DNA of 32,779 nt from an uncultured Myxococcales bacterium (GTDB lineage: Bacteria; Myxococcota_A; Polyangia; Polyangiales; Polyangiaceae). Below the pieces are notes generated by a model, which did not search any database, was not told the origin of the DNA, and was given only the letters and a program-made list of their open reading frames with translations. Numbering within the stretch: position 1 is the first letter of the stretch; the number at the start of each line of letters is the position of its first letter. Where the stretch lies: contig CALKVG010000047.1 in NCBI GenBank assembly GCA_937998045.1, forward strand, positions 1 to 32,779. The letters are read 5' to 3'. This document shows, one piece after another, positions 1 through 8,392 of the stretch. Made by a program: the position numbers and the translations under genes.

Positions 1-1
1 G

Positions 2-1045
2 GTGGCGCAGGTCTTCTGCCTCGGGTCGCAGCGACTGCGCGCCGACGAGGCCCCGCCCCCGCCCTTGCCGCAGATCGACGGCTTTCAGCCGCTCAGCTCG
101 TTCCTAACCGGTCCGGCGCTCACGTCGAAGGCGACGCAGATCATTCACGGCGCCCGCGAAGCCTTCGAGATGCACTCCGCGTCGGAGCTGCCGCTCGTCA
201 CTCCGCTGCCGCTCTTCAGCGCGCTCTCGCACGAGGCCTTGCGCGAGCTCATCGCGAGCTTCGAAATGACGACTGTCCCCGCGGGGCAGGTCGTCATCGA
301 GGAGGGGACCGAGGGCGCGGAAGCGTACATCGTGGCGCGCGGCGAGCTCGAGGTGACTCGCCACGGTCCGGACGACGGCGACGGCAGGCCGGACATCGTG
401 CTCGCCAGGCTGACGAGCGGCGCGCTCTTCGGCGAGATGGCGCTCCTGTCGCGCGCACCTCGGGCCGGCAGCGTGACCGCGACGCGGGCGTCGATCCTGC
501 TCGTTGCGCGGCGCGAGGCGCTCGAGGCGGTCGCCGAGAGGCGGACCGAGGTGGGGGTCGAGCTCGCGGCGCACTGCAGGCGGCGCATGGTCGCGAACCT
601 GGCGAGGACCTCGCCGGTGCTCGTCTCGGTTCCCGCGGCCGAGCGGGCGCCGCTCGTCGAGCGGTTCGAGACGCGCATCTTCGAACGCGGCGCGAAGCTC
701 GTGACCGAAGGGGAAGACGCGCAGGGGCTGCACCTCGTCGCCTCCGGGGAGGTCGCCGTCGTCGCGCACGAAGGGGGCGAGTCGGTCGTGCTGGCGACGC
801 TCCCCCCAGGGGAAACCGTGGGCGAGGTCGCGCTCGTCCTCCGACGGAAGGCCAACGCCGACGTCATCGCCGTGCATCCGACGGTGACCCTGTTCTTGCC
901 GCGCGAGGAGTTCCTGTCGCTGGTGCAGGACCACCCCGCGATCCTCCATGGACTCTACATGACGGCCGTCCGGCGTGACGACGAGACCATGCGTGCGCTA
1001 GATTCCGCGCCTGCAGCCGTCGCGGACGACTACGTCCTCCTGTAA
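2..1045 (+). CDS. Tandem cyclic-nucleotide-binding domain protein (5' end possibly outside window)
   Basis: The protein has 347 residues if it starts at the GTG at base 2, but only one base lies upstream, so the true start may be outside the window. Two CRP-like cNMP-binding beta-roll domains are visible. The first is at about residues 68-195, with a phosphate-binding-cassette-like FGEMALLSRAPRAGSV. The second is at about 205-320, with GEVALVLRRKANADV. The second cassette lacks the usual Arg-Ala pair after the helix, so its ligand binding may be altered. There is no helix-turn-helix DNA-binding domain and no transmembrane segment. The N-terminal 60 residues are Pro-rich and unassigned. By family knowledge such proteins act as cAMP or cGMP sensors, or as regulatory subunits of larger assemblies; the partner cannot be told here. 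The cation transporter gene follows after 41 bp on the same strand. Sure of the fold, unsure of the role. Confidence 0.85.
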   Translation: MAQVFCLGSQRLRADEAPPPPLPQIDGFQPLSSFLTGPALTSKATQIIHGAREAFEMHSASELPLVTPLPLFSALSHEALRELIASFEMTTVPAGQVVIEEGTEGAEAYIVARGELEVTRHGPDDGDGRPDIVLARLTSGALFGEMALLSRAPRAGSVTATRASILLVARREALEAVAERRTEVGVELAAHCRRRMVANLARTSPVLVSVPAAERAPLVERFETRIFERGAKLVTEGEDAQGLHLVASGEVAVVAHEGGESVVLATLPPGETVGEVALVLRRKANADVIAVHPTVTLFLPREEFLSLVQDHPAILHGLYMTAVRRDDETMRALDSAPAAVADDYVLL

Positions 1046-1086
1046 CGCCGCGCGCCGGCGAAGCGGCGGCCCGACGAGTCCAATCC

Positions 1087-2238
1087 ATGGGTGATCCCGT
1101 TCCCGCCAGCGAATCCGCGTCGCCTGCAGAGGGCGGGCAGGGGCATGCGCACGCGGGGTCGGACGAAGACGGACATGGGCACGCGCGGGCGGGCGCGAGC
1201 GGGCAACGGCACGCGCACTCGTCGCCGGCGGCGCAGGGCGCGTTCACGGCGGGCGAAGCGCGACAGGCCCGGCGCCTGGTCATCGTGCTCGCTCTGGTGA
1301 GCGCGTTCTTCGTGCTCGAGCTGGGCGGCGCGCTGCTCGCCGACAGCGTCGTGCTGCAGGCGGACGCGCTGCACTTGCTGATGGACGTGCTGGCGCTCGC
1401 CGTGAGTCTCCTGGCCATGAGGCTGGCCGTACGTCGGCCGACCCCGCGCTTCACCTACGGCCTGCGGCGCGCAGAGCCCGTCGCGGCCATCTTCAGCGCG
1501 TTCCTCGTGCTCGCCACGACCGTGGGCATCTTGCTCGAGGGCATCGAGGCGCTCCACGAACGCACGCCACCTCGCGCGGGCGTCATGCTCGTCATCGCGG
1601 TCATGGCTCTCCTCGTGAACGGGGCGAGCGCTTGGCTCCTGCACGACGTGATCGGCCACGGGCACGGGCACCGGGACGACCCGGACAACCCGGACGACCG
1701 GGAGGATGGGGAGGCCCACGCGGAGGACGAGCCACATCGGCACGGGCACGAGCACGGACACGCGCACTCGCATGGACGGGGGGGGCACGCGCTGAACCTG
1801 CGGGGCGCGTGGCTGCACCTCCTCGGCGACACGCTGGGAGCGCTGGCCGCGCTCTGCGCCGCGCTCGTCATCCATTTCGGGGGGCCGCCTTCGGCCGACC
1901 CCATCGCGAGCTTCGTCGTCGCGGCGATCCTTCTCTTCGGTGCGCTTCGTTTGCTACGCGACGCGACACACGTGCTGTTCGAGGCGGCGCCGTTCCACCT
2001 GCCCGTCGAAGCGATCCATCAGGTGGTGGCCGCGTTTCCCGGAGTCGTTGGGGTGCACGACCTTCACGTCTGGACGCTGGGGGCCGGGCACGACGCGGTC
2101 ACCGTCCACGTGAAGACGACCTCCGACGACCCGTCGCTCGGCCAGCGACTTTCGCAGCGCATCCGCGCTGTTCTGCACGCGGAATACGTGACCGTGCAGG
2201 TGGAGGTCGGGGGCGATTCGTGCGGCAGCGCGGACTGA
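1087..2238 (+). CDS. Cation diffusion facilitator (Zn2+/Co2+/Cd2+ efflux, CzcD/ZitB type)
   Basis: This is a 383-residue inner-membrane metal/proton antiporter of the CDF family. The ATG at 1087 begins a hydrophilic N-terminus with many His residues (HGHAHAG-like). Six hydrophobic segments follow between about residues 63 and 285. The metal-site motif HxxxD occurs twice, as H96/D100 in TM2 and H244/D248 in TM5, which is the expected pairing for zinc transport. A long His/Asp/Glu-rich loop (about 190-234) separates TM4 and TM5; such loops gather zinc in the cytoplasm. The C-terminal cytoplasmic domain (about 300-375) carries the family pattern GVHDLHVWTL. By family knowledge it exports zinc or similar divalent metals. 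No Shine-Dalgarno stands out before the ATG. It lies between the cNMP protein and ompH and is probably not part of the lipid A pathway. Confidence 0.95.
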   Translation: MGDPVPASESASPAEGGQGHAHAGSDEDGHGHARAGASGQRHAHSSPAAQGAFTAGEARQARRLVIVLALVSAFFVLELGGALLADSVVLQADALHLLMDVLALAVSLLAMRLAVRRPTPRFTYGLRRAEPVAAIFSAFLVLATTVGILLEGIEALHERTPPRAGVMLVIAVMALLVNGASAWLLHDVIGHGHGHRDDPDNPDDREDGEAHAEDEPHRHGHEHGHAHSHGRGGHALNLRGAWLHLLGDTLGALAALCAALVIHFGGPPSADPIASFVVAAILLFGALRLLRDATHVLFEAAPFHLPVEAIHQVVAAFPGVVGVHDLHVWTLGAGHDAVTVHVKTTSDDPSLGQRLSQRIRAVLHAEYVTVQVEVGGDSCGSAD

Positions 2239-2315
2239 CGCCCCGCGCCGCATGTCGCGCGCCCGCTCGCCTCCCGCTTGACCACGTCACGGCGTTTGAG
2301 TACGCCGAAGCCCCC

Positions 2316-2924
2316 ATGCGCACCTCCGTTCGCCTCGTGCTCGCCGCCGCCCTCGCGCTCCTCGTCTCGCTGGCCGGCAAGACCGCACTCGCCCAGCAGA
2401 CCATGAAGGTAGCCGTCGTGGACGTGCAGCGCGCCGTCATGCAGACCGAAGATGGGCTGCGCGCGCAGGCGACCCTCAAGAAGCTCTTCGATAGCCGCCA
2501 GCAGGAGTTGAACAAGAAGCAGGCGGATCTGCAGAAGCAGAAGGAGGAGATCGACAAGCAGTCGAAGGTCCTCTCGCAGGCGGCGCTCCAGAAGAAGGTG
2601 GACGAATGGCAGAAGCAGATGGTCGAGCTGCAGACGACGTTCGTCGAGTACAATAAGGAGCTCGAGAAGAAGCAGCGCGAGCTGCAGGACCCCATCCTCG
2701 AGCGCATCGTCGCGACCATCAAGCGCATCGCCGGCACGGACGGATATGACCTCATCGTCGATCGGGCGACGGTCGCGTTCTCGCGCAGCGATCTCGACCT
2801 CACCGATCGCGTGATCCAGGTCGCCAACGGGGGCGCGCCGGGCGCCGGCTCGACCGGTACCTCCGGCGGCGGGGGAGCGGTTCCGGCGAAGGCAGCGACG
2901 CCGACTCCCTCGGCCAAGCCCTGA
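2316..2924 (+). CDS. ompH: OmpH/Skp family periplasmic chaperone
   Basis: This is a 202-residue secreted protein. The start chosen is the ATG at 2316, because it gives a clean signal peptide (R3, hydrophobic core 7-20, likely cut after ALAQ near residue 27). Upstream in-frame codons read only as shadow sequence. The mature part begins with the family hallmark MKVAVVDVQRAVMQTEDG, followed by a long charged coiled coil rich in Lys, Gln and Glu (about 55-130). These are the tentacles that hold unfolded outer-membrane proteins. The last 40 residues are a Gly/Ala/Ser/Pro-rich tail unlike E. coli Skp. By family knowledge it escorts outer-membrane proteins through the periplasm to the BAM complex. 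lpxD follows 40 bp later, the order seen in many Gram-negative genomes; the usual bamA upstream is absent here. Confidence 0.92.
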   Translation: MRTSVRLVLAAALALLVSLAGKTALAQQTMKVAVVDVQRAVMQTEDGLRAQATLKKLFDSRQQELNKKQADLQKQKEEIDKQSKVLSQAALQKKVDEWQKQMVELQTTFVEYNKELEKKQRELQDPILERIVATIKRIAGTDGYDLIVDRATVAFSRSDLDLTDRVIQVANGGAPGAGSTGTSGGGGAVPAKAATPTPSAKP

Positions 2925-2964
2925 GGCGGGGGCACGTCTCGCCGAGGGCGGGCGGAAGCTGCGT

Positions 2965-3879
2965 GTGAGCGTGCCGGTGGCGCCGAAGGGAGTCGTCTGG
3001 GACGGCGTAGTTCGGCTCGCAGGCGAGGAGCTGCGCGCGCTGGCAGCGAAGCACGGGGGGAACATCCTCTCGGGGGGCGGCTACGCGGCCGCGCGCCTCG
3101 TGCCGCCTGCCTCGGCGCGCGAAGGCGATCTGGCCCCACTGCTCGCGTCGCGCCACGCGGCGGCGGCTCGCGAGGCGGTGGCTCGCGGCGCGGCGCTGCT
3201 CGTCGACGCGACGCTGGCCACGCGGGTGGAAGACATGAGCGCAGCCGCGGTATGGGTGCACCCCCATGCGACGTGGGCCATGGCCGGGGTGCTCGACGGC
3301 GCGTTCGTGCCGAACGCCCCGGCGCTGGTCGGAGAGGGGTCGTCGATCGCACCGAGCGCGGTGCTCGGGCCGCGCGTGGTCGTTGGATCGGGGGTCATCG
3401 TCGGGGCCGGGAGCGTCATCGGTCACCCCGGTTTCGGCTGGGCCACAGGACCCCGAGGCGCCGTCCGCGCCGTCCCGCAGCTCGGCGGCGTCTTCCTCGA
3501 GGACGACGTCGTCATCGGCCCGCTCTGCACGATCGACGCAGGCACGCTCGGGCCGACGCGGATTCGCCGCGGTGCGAAGCTCGACGCCCACGTGCACGTC
3601 GGCCACAACGCCGACATAGGGGAGGGCACCATCGTCGCCGCGCAGTGCGGCTTCGCCGGCTCCGTCACGATCGGCCGGGGTGTGCTCGTTGGCGGTCAGG
3701 TGGGCGTCGCCGATCACGTCACCATAGGCGATGGCGCGCGGATCGCCGCGAAGAGCGGCGTCATCGGCGATGTACCGGCGGGCGCCGTCGTGGCAGGATA
3801 TCCCGCCGTTCCGCGCTCCCGCTGGTTGCGCGCGCTGGCCGCGCTCTACCGCGGTCGACAGCGGCTCACTCGGGGTTGA
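2965..3879 (+). CDS. lpxD: UDP-3-O-acyl-glucosamine N-acyltransferase
   Basis: This 304-residue protein starts at GTG 2965. It adds the N-linked hydroxyacyl chain to UDP-3-O-acyl-glucosamine, the third step of lipid A synthesis, in the cytoplasm. Residues about 1-115 form the variable uridine-binding domain. From about 118 the left-handed beta-helix hexapeptide repeats run to about 280 (for example IAPSAVLGPRVVVGSGVIVGAG). GHPGFG at 153-158 and the HVGHN segment with H214, which aligns with the catalytic His of LpxD, are present. The C-terminus is short and basic, so the protein is about 35 residues shorter than E. coli LpxD and lacks its long C-terminal helix. fabZ begins five bases after the stop, and lpxA follows, as in the standard cluster. 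Confidence 0.93.
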   Translation: MSVPVAPKGVVWDGVVRLAGEELRALAAKHGGNILSGGGYAAARLVPPASAREGDLAPLLASRHAAAAREAVARGAALLVDATLATRVEDMSAAAVWVHPHATWAMAGVLDGAFVPNAPALVGEGSSIAPSAVLGPRVVVGSGVIVGAGSVIGHPGFGWATGPRGAVRAVPQLGGVFLEDDVVIGPLCTIDAGTLGPTRIRRGAKLDAHVHVGHNADIGEGTIVAAQCGFAGSVTIGRGVLVGGQVGVADHVTIGDGARIAAKSGVIGDVPAGAVVAGYPAVPRSRWLRALAALYRGRQRLTRG

Positions 3880-3884
3880 CGTAC

Positions 3885-4340
3885 GTGAAAGCAAACACCT
3901 CGATCGAGATCGATCGCATCCTCCACATCCTGCCGCACAGGTGGCCCTTCGTTCTCGTCGACCGCGTCACCTCCGTGGTCCCCCGCGAGCGCATCGTCGG
4001 GCACAAGTGCGTGACGATGGGCGAGCCCTGGTTCCAGGGGCACTTCCCGGCGCGCCCGATCATGCCGGGGGTCCTCATCATCGAGGCGCTCGCGCAGATC
4101 GGCGGCATCCTCGCGTACGCGAGCGAGCCCTTCGACGCCTCGAGCTCGCTCATGTACTTCCTCGGCATCGACAAGGCGAAGTTCCGCCGGCCCGTCACGC
4201 CGGGCGATCGCCTCGACCTCGAGGTGGCCATCGTGCATCACCGCACCAACGTCTGGAAGTTCCGCGGAGAGGCCTCCGTCGACGGCACGCTCTGCGCTAG
4301 CGCCGAGCTCCTCGCGAGCGTCGTCGACCGTACGGCGTAG
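3885..4340 (+). CDS. fabZ: 3-hydroxyacyl-ACP dehydratase FabZ
   Basis: This 151-residue protein is of normal family length. The GTG at 3885 is chosen because it gives the standard N-terminus (KANTSIEIDRILHILPHRWP) and lies just past the lpxD stop; everything upstream in this frame is shadow of lpxD. FabZ dehydrates 3-hydroxyacyl-ACP in fatty acid elongation and draws on the same hydroxyacyl-ACP pool that LpxD and LpxA use. The hot-dog fold motifs are present: PHRWPFVLVDRV, and GHFPARPIMPGVLIIEALAQ carrying the catalytic pair H53 and E67. The ribosome binding site is weak (GGGG at 3872-3875), so translation may be coupled to lpxD. The placement lpxD-fabZ-lpxA is conserved in many Gram-negatives. 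Confidence 0.97.
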   Translation: MKANTSIEIDRILHILPHRWPFVLVDRVTSVVPRERIVGHKCVTMGEPWFQGHFPARPIMPGVLIIEALAQIGGILAYASEPFDASSSLMYFLGIDKAKFRRPVTPGDRLDLEVAIVHHRTNVWKFRGEASVDGTLCASAELLASVVDRTA

Positions 4341-4343
4341 CGC

Positions 4344-5093
4344 ATGGCCCGCGTGCACCCCTCGGCCATCGTCGACGCCCGCGCAGAGCTCGCGCCGGAC
4401 GTCGTCGTCGGTCCGTACGCGATCGTCGAGCCGGGCGTCGCGCTCGGGCCCGGGTGCGTCCTGCACGCGCACGCCATCGTGCGCGGTCCCGCGTCGCTCG
4501 GCGCGCGCAACGTCGTGCATCCGTTCGCGGTCGTCGGCGGCGAGCCGCAGGCCAAGCGACACACGGGGGGTTCCGGGCGCATCGAAACCGGCGACGACAA
4601 CGTGTTCCGCGAGCACGTGACGGCGCACGGCGGTACCGAGGGTCGCACGACGCGCCTCGGGCGCGGCAACCTCTTCATGGTCGGCGCGCACGTGGCGCAC
4701 GATTGCGTCGTCGGCTCGTCGTGCGTGCTCGCCAACGGCGTTCAGCTCGCCGGTCACGCCGTCGTCGAGGACTGGGCGACCTTCGGGGGCCTCAGCGGCG
4801 TCACCCAGTTCGTCCGCGTCGGCGAGAGCGCGTTCGTTGCCGCGGCCGCCGCGTGCGAGCGCGACGTGCCTCCGTTCGTCGTCGTGCAGGGAGACCGCGC
4901 CCGCGTTCGCGGCGTGAACGTCGTGGGCCTCCGCCGCCGCGGCGTACCGGAGGCGAGCATCGGCGCCCTCCGCCGGGCCGTGCGCAAGCTATGGCGATCG
5001 GGCGGCACGGTCGCCTCGGCGCTCGACGAGCTCGCGGGCGACGGCGACCCGTGGGTCCGGCGGCTCGTCGAGGCGGTTCGCCGCGACGGCTGA
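4344..5093 (+). CDS. lpxA: UDP-N-acetylglucosamine 3-O-acyltransferase
   Basis: This 249-residue protein starts at ATG 4344, three bases after the fabZ stop. It catalyses the first step of lipid A synthesis, moving a 3-hydroxyacyl chain from ACP to UDP-GlcNAc. The N-terminal two thirds are hexapeptide repeats of a left-handed beta-helix. GGEPQAKRH at 65-73 and GAHVAHDCVVG at 114-124 match the family; H119 aligns with the catalytic His125 of the E. coli enzyme. The C-terminal helical domain (about 190-249) contains VNVVGLRRRGVPEASI, typical of LpxA. The usual RESVTINRGT-type segment reads REHVTAHGGTEG here. lpxB does not follow; a convergent TPR gene ends 22 bp downstream. Confidence 0.95.
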   Translation: MARVHPSAIVDARAELAPDVVVGPYAIVEPGVALGPGCVLHAHAIVRGPASLGARNVVHPFAVVGGEPQAKRHTGGSGRIETGDDNVFREHVTAHGGTEGRTTRLGRGNLFMVGAHVAHDCVVGSSCVLANGVQLAGHAVVEDWATFGGLSGVTQFVRVGESAFVAAAAACERDVPPFVVVQGDRARVRGVNVVGLRRRGVPEASIGALRRAVRKLWRSGGTVASALDELAGDGDPWVRRLVEAVRRDG

Positions 5094-5115
5094 TGCGAGT
5101 GCAGGGACAGTCGTC

Positions 5116-7848
5116 CTACGGCTGCTTACCGCCGCCCATGATGTCGTCGAAGGCGCGGTCGAACTCGTCGTCGGCCCCGACCGCGGCACGCATCGGTTGC
5201 TTCGGTTGCGTCGACTGCAGGCGGCGAATGCGCTCCTGGACGTCGCGGAAGCCGGGGATGAGCTTCGCCGCACGCTGGAAGTACTCGAGCGCCTGCTTGT
5301 TCACGCGCTTCACTTCGTACGCCGCGCCGATCTCGTACGAGAGGGCGGCCTCCTGGTCCTTCGTACAGTCGGGCGACTGCAGCGCGCGCGTGAACGAGTC
5401 GATGGCCTCGTTCAAGTTGCCCCGCTCGATCTGGATCATCCCGATCATCGAGTGGCACACGCACGCGCGTCGCGGATCCCGCGCCGCGGTCTCGAACTCG
5501 CGGATTGCGTCCTCGAGGAGGGCCATCTCCTTGTAGGCGACGCCCAGGTCGTAGTGGCTCTGCGCGTCGTCGACGCCGATCTGCTTGGCGACGCCCTCCT
5601 TGAACTTCGCGAACACTTCTTCGACGTCGACCTGGTCGATCGGCGCGCCGAAGCCTGCCTCGGGGGCGAGCTCCGCGGGGTCGATTCCGCCGAACGACTC
5701 GGCGATGTCGAACGACCGATCCTCGGCGTATTCGCCCGCCGCCGCTTCGGCGGAGGGGGACGGCCGCGTGCCCGACCCGCCCTGAACGCCGCGCTCCTGC
5801 GCGTCGAGCTCCGCGAGCCTCTCGAGCAAGAGCGGATGGTTCGGCAGGCGCGCAAGCTGCTCCTGAAGGATGGTCCGTGCGTCCTCGAAGAGGCCGCGCG
5901 ACGCGAAGAACTCGGCCTCTTCGAGCGCTGACTCGAGCTCCGGCGCACCGCCGGGACCGCCCGAACGAGACGCGGTCGGGTGCACCGCCGCGTAAGACTC
6001 GTTCGACTCCGTGAGGTCGGGCGCCCCCGGAGGGGCCACTTCGCTCTCGGTCGCCGGCTCGAGCGGGAAGCTCGGGAGCGGCGCGTCGCCGAAGGGGTCG
6101 TCGATCGAGTCGAACGACGGGCGTCCGCGCTGCGTCCCCGTGTTGATGCTCGGCTCGGAGTACGAGCGCATCGACACGTCCTCCGGGCCGATCTCCTCGA
6201 GGTCGTAGGAGGGCAGGGGACCTTCTGGATCGTACGCCTCGGCGGGCCGTGGCGCGGCCTCGCCCTCGACGAAGTCGTCGGGCGCGATCTCCGGCACCGA
6301 GGACGCGGGCTCCTCCACGAGCTCGTATCCGAGCTCGTGGAGCATCTGCATCGCCCGTGCGTTGTGCGGGTCGATCGCCAGAACGTCCTGCAGCGTGCGC
6401 GCGGCGCCCTCTCCGTCCAGCGCGTCGATCTCGAGCCCTGCGAGCTCGATCATGACCGCGCAGGCGTCGTCGGCGCGTCCCGTCTCGAGCAGGAGGTCGC
6501 GCAGCATCTCGTGCACTTCGCGCGAGCGCGGCGCCATCTCGAGCCCGATGCGCAGCGTCTCCACCGCCTTGGCGGGCAGCCGGGCGCGCCGGAACGACGC
6601 TGCCTCCGCCAGGATTCGCATCACGCGTTCTTGCTCGCCGGCGACCGACGTCGGCGGCTCGCCCACTTCCTCGGCCGCGTCGTAGCCGTTCTCGAACGGG
6701 ATGCCCCCGTCCGCGTGCTGGGCGGGTGCGTCCTCGTCGTCGGCCTCCTCGAGCTCCTCGTCCTCGATGTCGCCGTCGCCGACGTCCTCGTACGAGTTCT
6801 CCGTCGGCATGCGGCCACGCGGCGGAGCGTATGCGTCGCCGTCGTCGTCGGACATCGACGGCGCCGGCCGTGCCGCGCGCTCCTCGGGCTCCGACAGGGA
6901 CGGCGGAGGCGGGGCGGGGGCCGACGAGACCATCGTGAGCTGGCGGACGCCCTCGTCGTTGGGCGCGAGCTTGAGCAGTCGGGTAAGGAGCTCGCGAAAG
7001 AGCTCTGTCTTGCCCGACTCGCGCGCGATGCGCGCCATCTCCTTCTGGACTTCGATCGCCTTGGCTGCCTGACCGATCTGGTTGAAGGCCTTCGCCAGGA
7101 GACCAAGCGTGTCGAGGTCGCGCGGGTTTGCCTGGAAGCAGATCTGCAGCTTCGCGAGCGCCTGCATGCCGTCGTTCGGCGAACCACGCCCGAGGTATTG
7201 CTCGGCCGCGATGCGCGCAGGGGCGGGGTCGGCCTTGTGGTGGAGGAGGCGCTCGAGAACCTTGATCGCGTCGTCACGTCGCCCGAGCTTCACGAGCTGA
7301 GCTGCGGCGGTGCCGAACTCCTGCACGGCGGCGTCGGCGTCCTTCACCCGGGACAGCGCCTCCGCCAGCCGCAAGTGCGGCAGCGGATTGGTGGGGTCGA
7401 GCTCGACGATGCGCCGGAAGACCTCGATGGCCTCCGCATCCCGGCTCTGGCGTTGGAGGCGCGTGGCCACCTCGTCGAGGGCGGCGAGCGCGTCGCTCGT
7501 CAGCCCGAGCTGCTGGTAAAGCTCGGCAAGCTTCGGGGTGATGTGCGAGTACTTGTCGTCGAGCTGGGGCAGGTGCTTCGCGATGATCTCGCGAATCTGC
7601 TTGTAGACCGCGATCGCCTTCAGGGCGAAGCCCTGGCTCGAGTAGAACTTGCCGACGCGCTCGTACGTGGCCACGGCGTCGGCGTACGCCTCCATCTTCG
7701 ATTGGAGGTCGCCGATCTTCAGGAGGGTCCGCGCGTCGTTCGGATCCTCCTGGATGACCCTCTGGTACTCGATGACCGCCTTGTCGTACTTCTTCTTCTC
7801 GACGTACTTCTGGGCGGCGGCGAGCACCTTTTCTCGGTCAATCGCCAC
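5116..7848 (-). CDS. Large TPR protein with acidic/Pro-rich linkers
   Basis: This 910-residue protein starts at ATG 7848 (MAIDREKVLAAAQKYVEKKK). No signal peptide or membrane segment is visible, so it is probably cytoplasmic. Tetratricopeptide repeats fill residues 1 to about 300 (for example YDKAVIEYQRVIQEDPNDAR). An acidic, Pro-rich linker follows (about 305-390), then TPR units near 395-480, a second disordered linker (about 495-620), a TPR near 625-680, and a C-terminal block (about 740-890). The last block contains FAKFKEGVAKQIGVDDAQSH followed by a YDLGVAYKEM repeat, a signature I associate with TPR proteins of delta-type bacteria. TPR arrays are docking scaffolds. In Myxococcus the large TPR protein SgmX links the MglA polarity switch to type IV pili; this gene resembles that architecture, but orthology is only a guess. 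It stands alone, convergent to lpxA. Confidence 0.9.
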   Translation of the reverse strand: MAIDREKVLAAAQKYVEKKKYDKAVIEYQRVIQEDPNDARTLLKIGDLQSKMEAYADAVATYERVGKFYSSQGFALKAIAVYKQIREIIAKHLPQLDDKYSHITPKLAELYQQLGLTSDALAALDEVATRLQRQSRDAEAIEVFRRIVELDPTNPLPHLRLAEALSRVKDADAAVQEFGTAAAQLVKLGRRDDAIKVLERLLHHKADPAPARIAAEQYLGRGSPNDGMQALAKLQICFQANPRDLDTLGLLAKAFNQIGQAAKAIEVQKEMARIARESGKTELFRELLTRLLKLAPNDEGVRQLTMVSSAPAPPPPSLSEPEERAARPAPSMSDDDGDAYAPPRGRMPTENSYEDVGDGDIEDEELEEADDEDAPAQHADGGIPFENGYDAAEEVGEPPTSVAGEQERVMRILAEAASFRRARLPAKAVETLRIGLEMAPRSREVHEMLRDLLLETGRADDACAVMIELAGLEIDALDGEGAARTLQDVLAIDPHNARAMQMLHELGYELVEEPASSVPEIAPDDFVEGEAAPRPAEAYDPEGPLPSYDLEEIGPEDVSMRSYSEPSINTGTQRGRPSFDSIDDPFGDAPLPSFPLEPATESEVAPPGAPDLTESNESYAAVHPTASRSGGPGGAPELESALEEAEFFASRGLFEDARTILQEQLARLPNHPLLLERLAELDAQERGVQGGSGTRPSPSAEAAAGEYAEDRSFDIAESFGGIDPAELAPEAGFGAPIDQVDVEEVFAKFKEGVAKQIGVDDAQSHYDLGVAYKEMALLEDAIREFETAARDPRRACVCHSMIGMIQIERGNLNEAIDSFTRALQSPDCTKDQEAALSYEIGAAYEVKRVNKQALEYFQRAAKLIPGFRDVQERIRRLQSTQPKQPMRAAVGADDEFDRAFDDIMGGGKQP

Positions 7849-7989
7849 GGCTCGGGATGCTCCTTGGGATGCGGGTGCTTCGTGCGGCTAGCGCGGCTGG
7901 CGTGCGAGGCGCGCACGATGACAAGTTCGTCGTAAGCCTTCGATGCTCCCCCGAAGCGGTCGCGCTCCTCCTCTGGCACGGCCGTGTTG

Positions 7990-8008
7990 CGCGCCGCGGA
8001 GCGGCGCG
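7990..8008. repeat. GC-rich perfect hairpin (8-bp stem, 3-nt loop)
   Basis: CGCGCCGC pairs with GCGGCGCG across the loop GGA. Read on the + strand it is followed by TTTT, so it resembles a short intrinsic terminator, but no + strand gene precedes it. In the - direction it lies in the leader region of the TPR gene, about 140-160 bp before its start. Role unknown. Confidence 0.4.
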
Positions 8009-8066
8009 TTTTCGAGCCGTGAAGATAACGAAGAACGGGCGGGGGAGGGATGCGGTGAGCAGTGCC

Positions 8067-8093
8067 GAGGTAAAGAATACCTCCGTTTTACCT
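8067..8093. promoter_or_regulatory. Overlapping inverted repeats with mutually exclusive pairing
   Basis: GAGGTA (8067-8072) pairs with TACCTC (8078-8083). The overlapping AGGTAAA (8068-8074) pairs with TTTACCT (8087-8093). Only one pairing can form at a time. The block is more AT-rich than its surroundings and lies about 220-245 bp upstream of the TPR gene start. It could be an operator, a double protein-binding site or a switching leader, or chance. Confidence 0.35.
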
Positions 8094-8392
8094 GGGCTGC
8101 ATACTTCGAGCAGATCCATCTCCCGAGAGCGGGCCTGCAATGTCGAGGGGTTATGCCTGAGGTGGCGGCCTCTGTCGATGTAGGCAAACGACGGCCGAGG
8201 CTCGCTGGAAGGGAAAGTTTCCGCTCGCCTCGAGCTCCTCCGTACCCAACTCCTCCGTTCCCAAGAGGGCCAGCAGGGCCAGGAGGGCCCGGAGCGCCCA
8301 CGACCGGTGCGCTCGCCACCGCGAGAGCCTTTTGCCGGCGGACGGCCCCCCTCGACGTCCCCCCCCGCAGCACGTAGGTTGGCCGAGAACCC

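Larger units (their letters stand above)
7849..8392. other. 544-bp gap between the divergent TPR and tldD genes
   Basis: I find no convincing gene. Short open frames exist on both strands but have shadow-like composition. One on the - strand contains a few Gly-x-y triplets from a run of AGGGCC-type repeats at about 8262-8294, too few to call collagen-like. The stretch must hold the two divergent promoters. It contains a GC-rich hairpin (7990-8008) and a more AT-rich block with overlapping inverted repeats (8067-8093), both listed separately. No riboswitch or RNA gene is recognised. Confidence 0.6.

Noticed and set aside
1046..1068. CGCCGC/GCGGCG arms just after the cNMP gene stop as a terminator.
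   Set aside because: Six-pair stem with an 11-base loop and no T-run; such arms are common by chance at this GC content.
5980..7935. 651-residue + strand open frame opposite the TPR gene.
   Set aside because: Arg/Leu/Val-rich mirror of a real gene in high-GC DNA, without motifs; the - strand carries clear TPRs.
7990..8012. GC hairpin followed by TTTT, looking like an intrinsic terminator on the + strand.
   Set aside because: No + strand gene lies upstream and the T-run is short; kept only as a hairpin.
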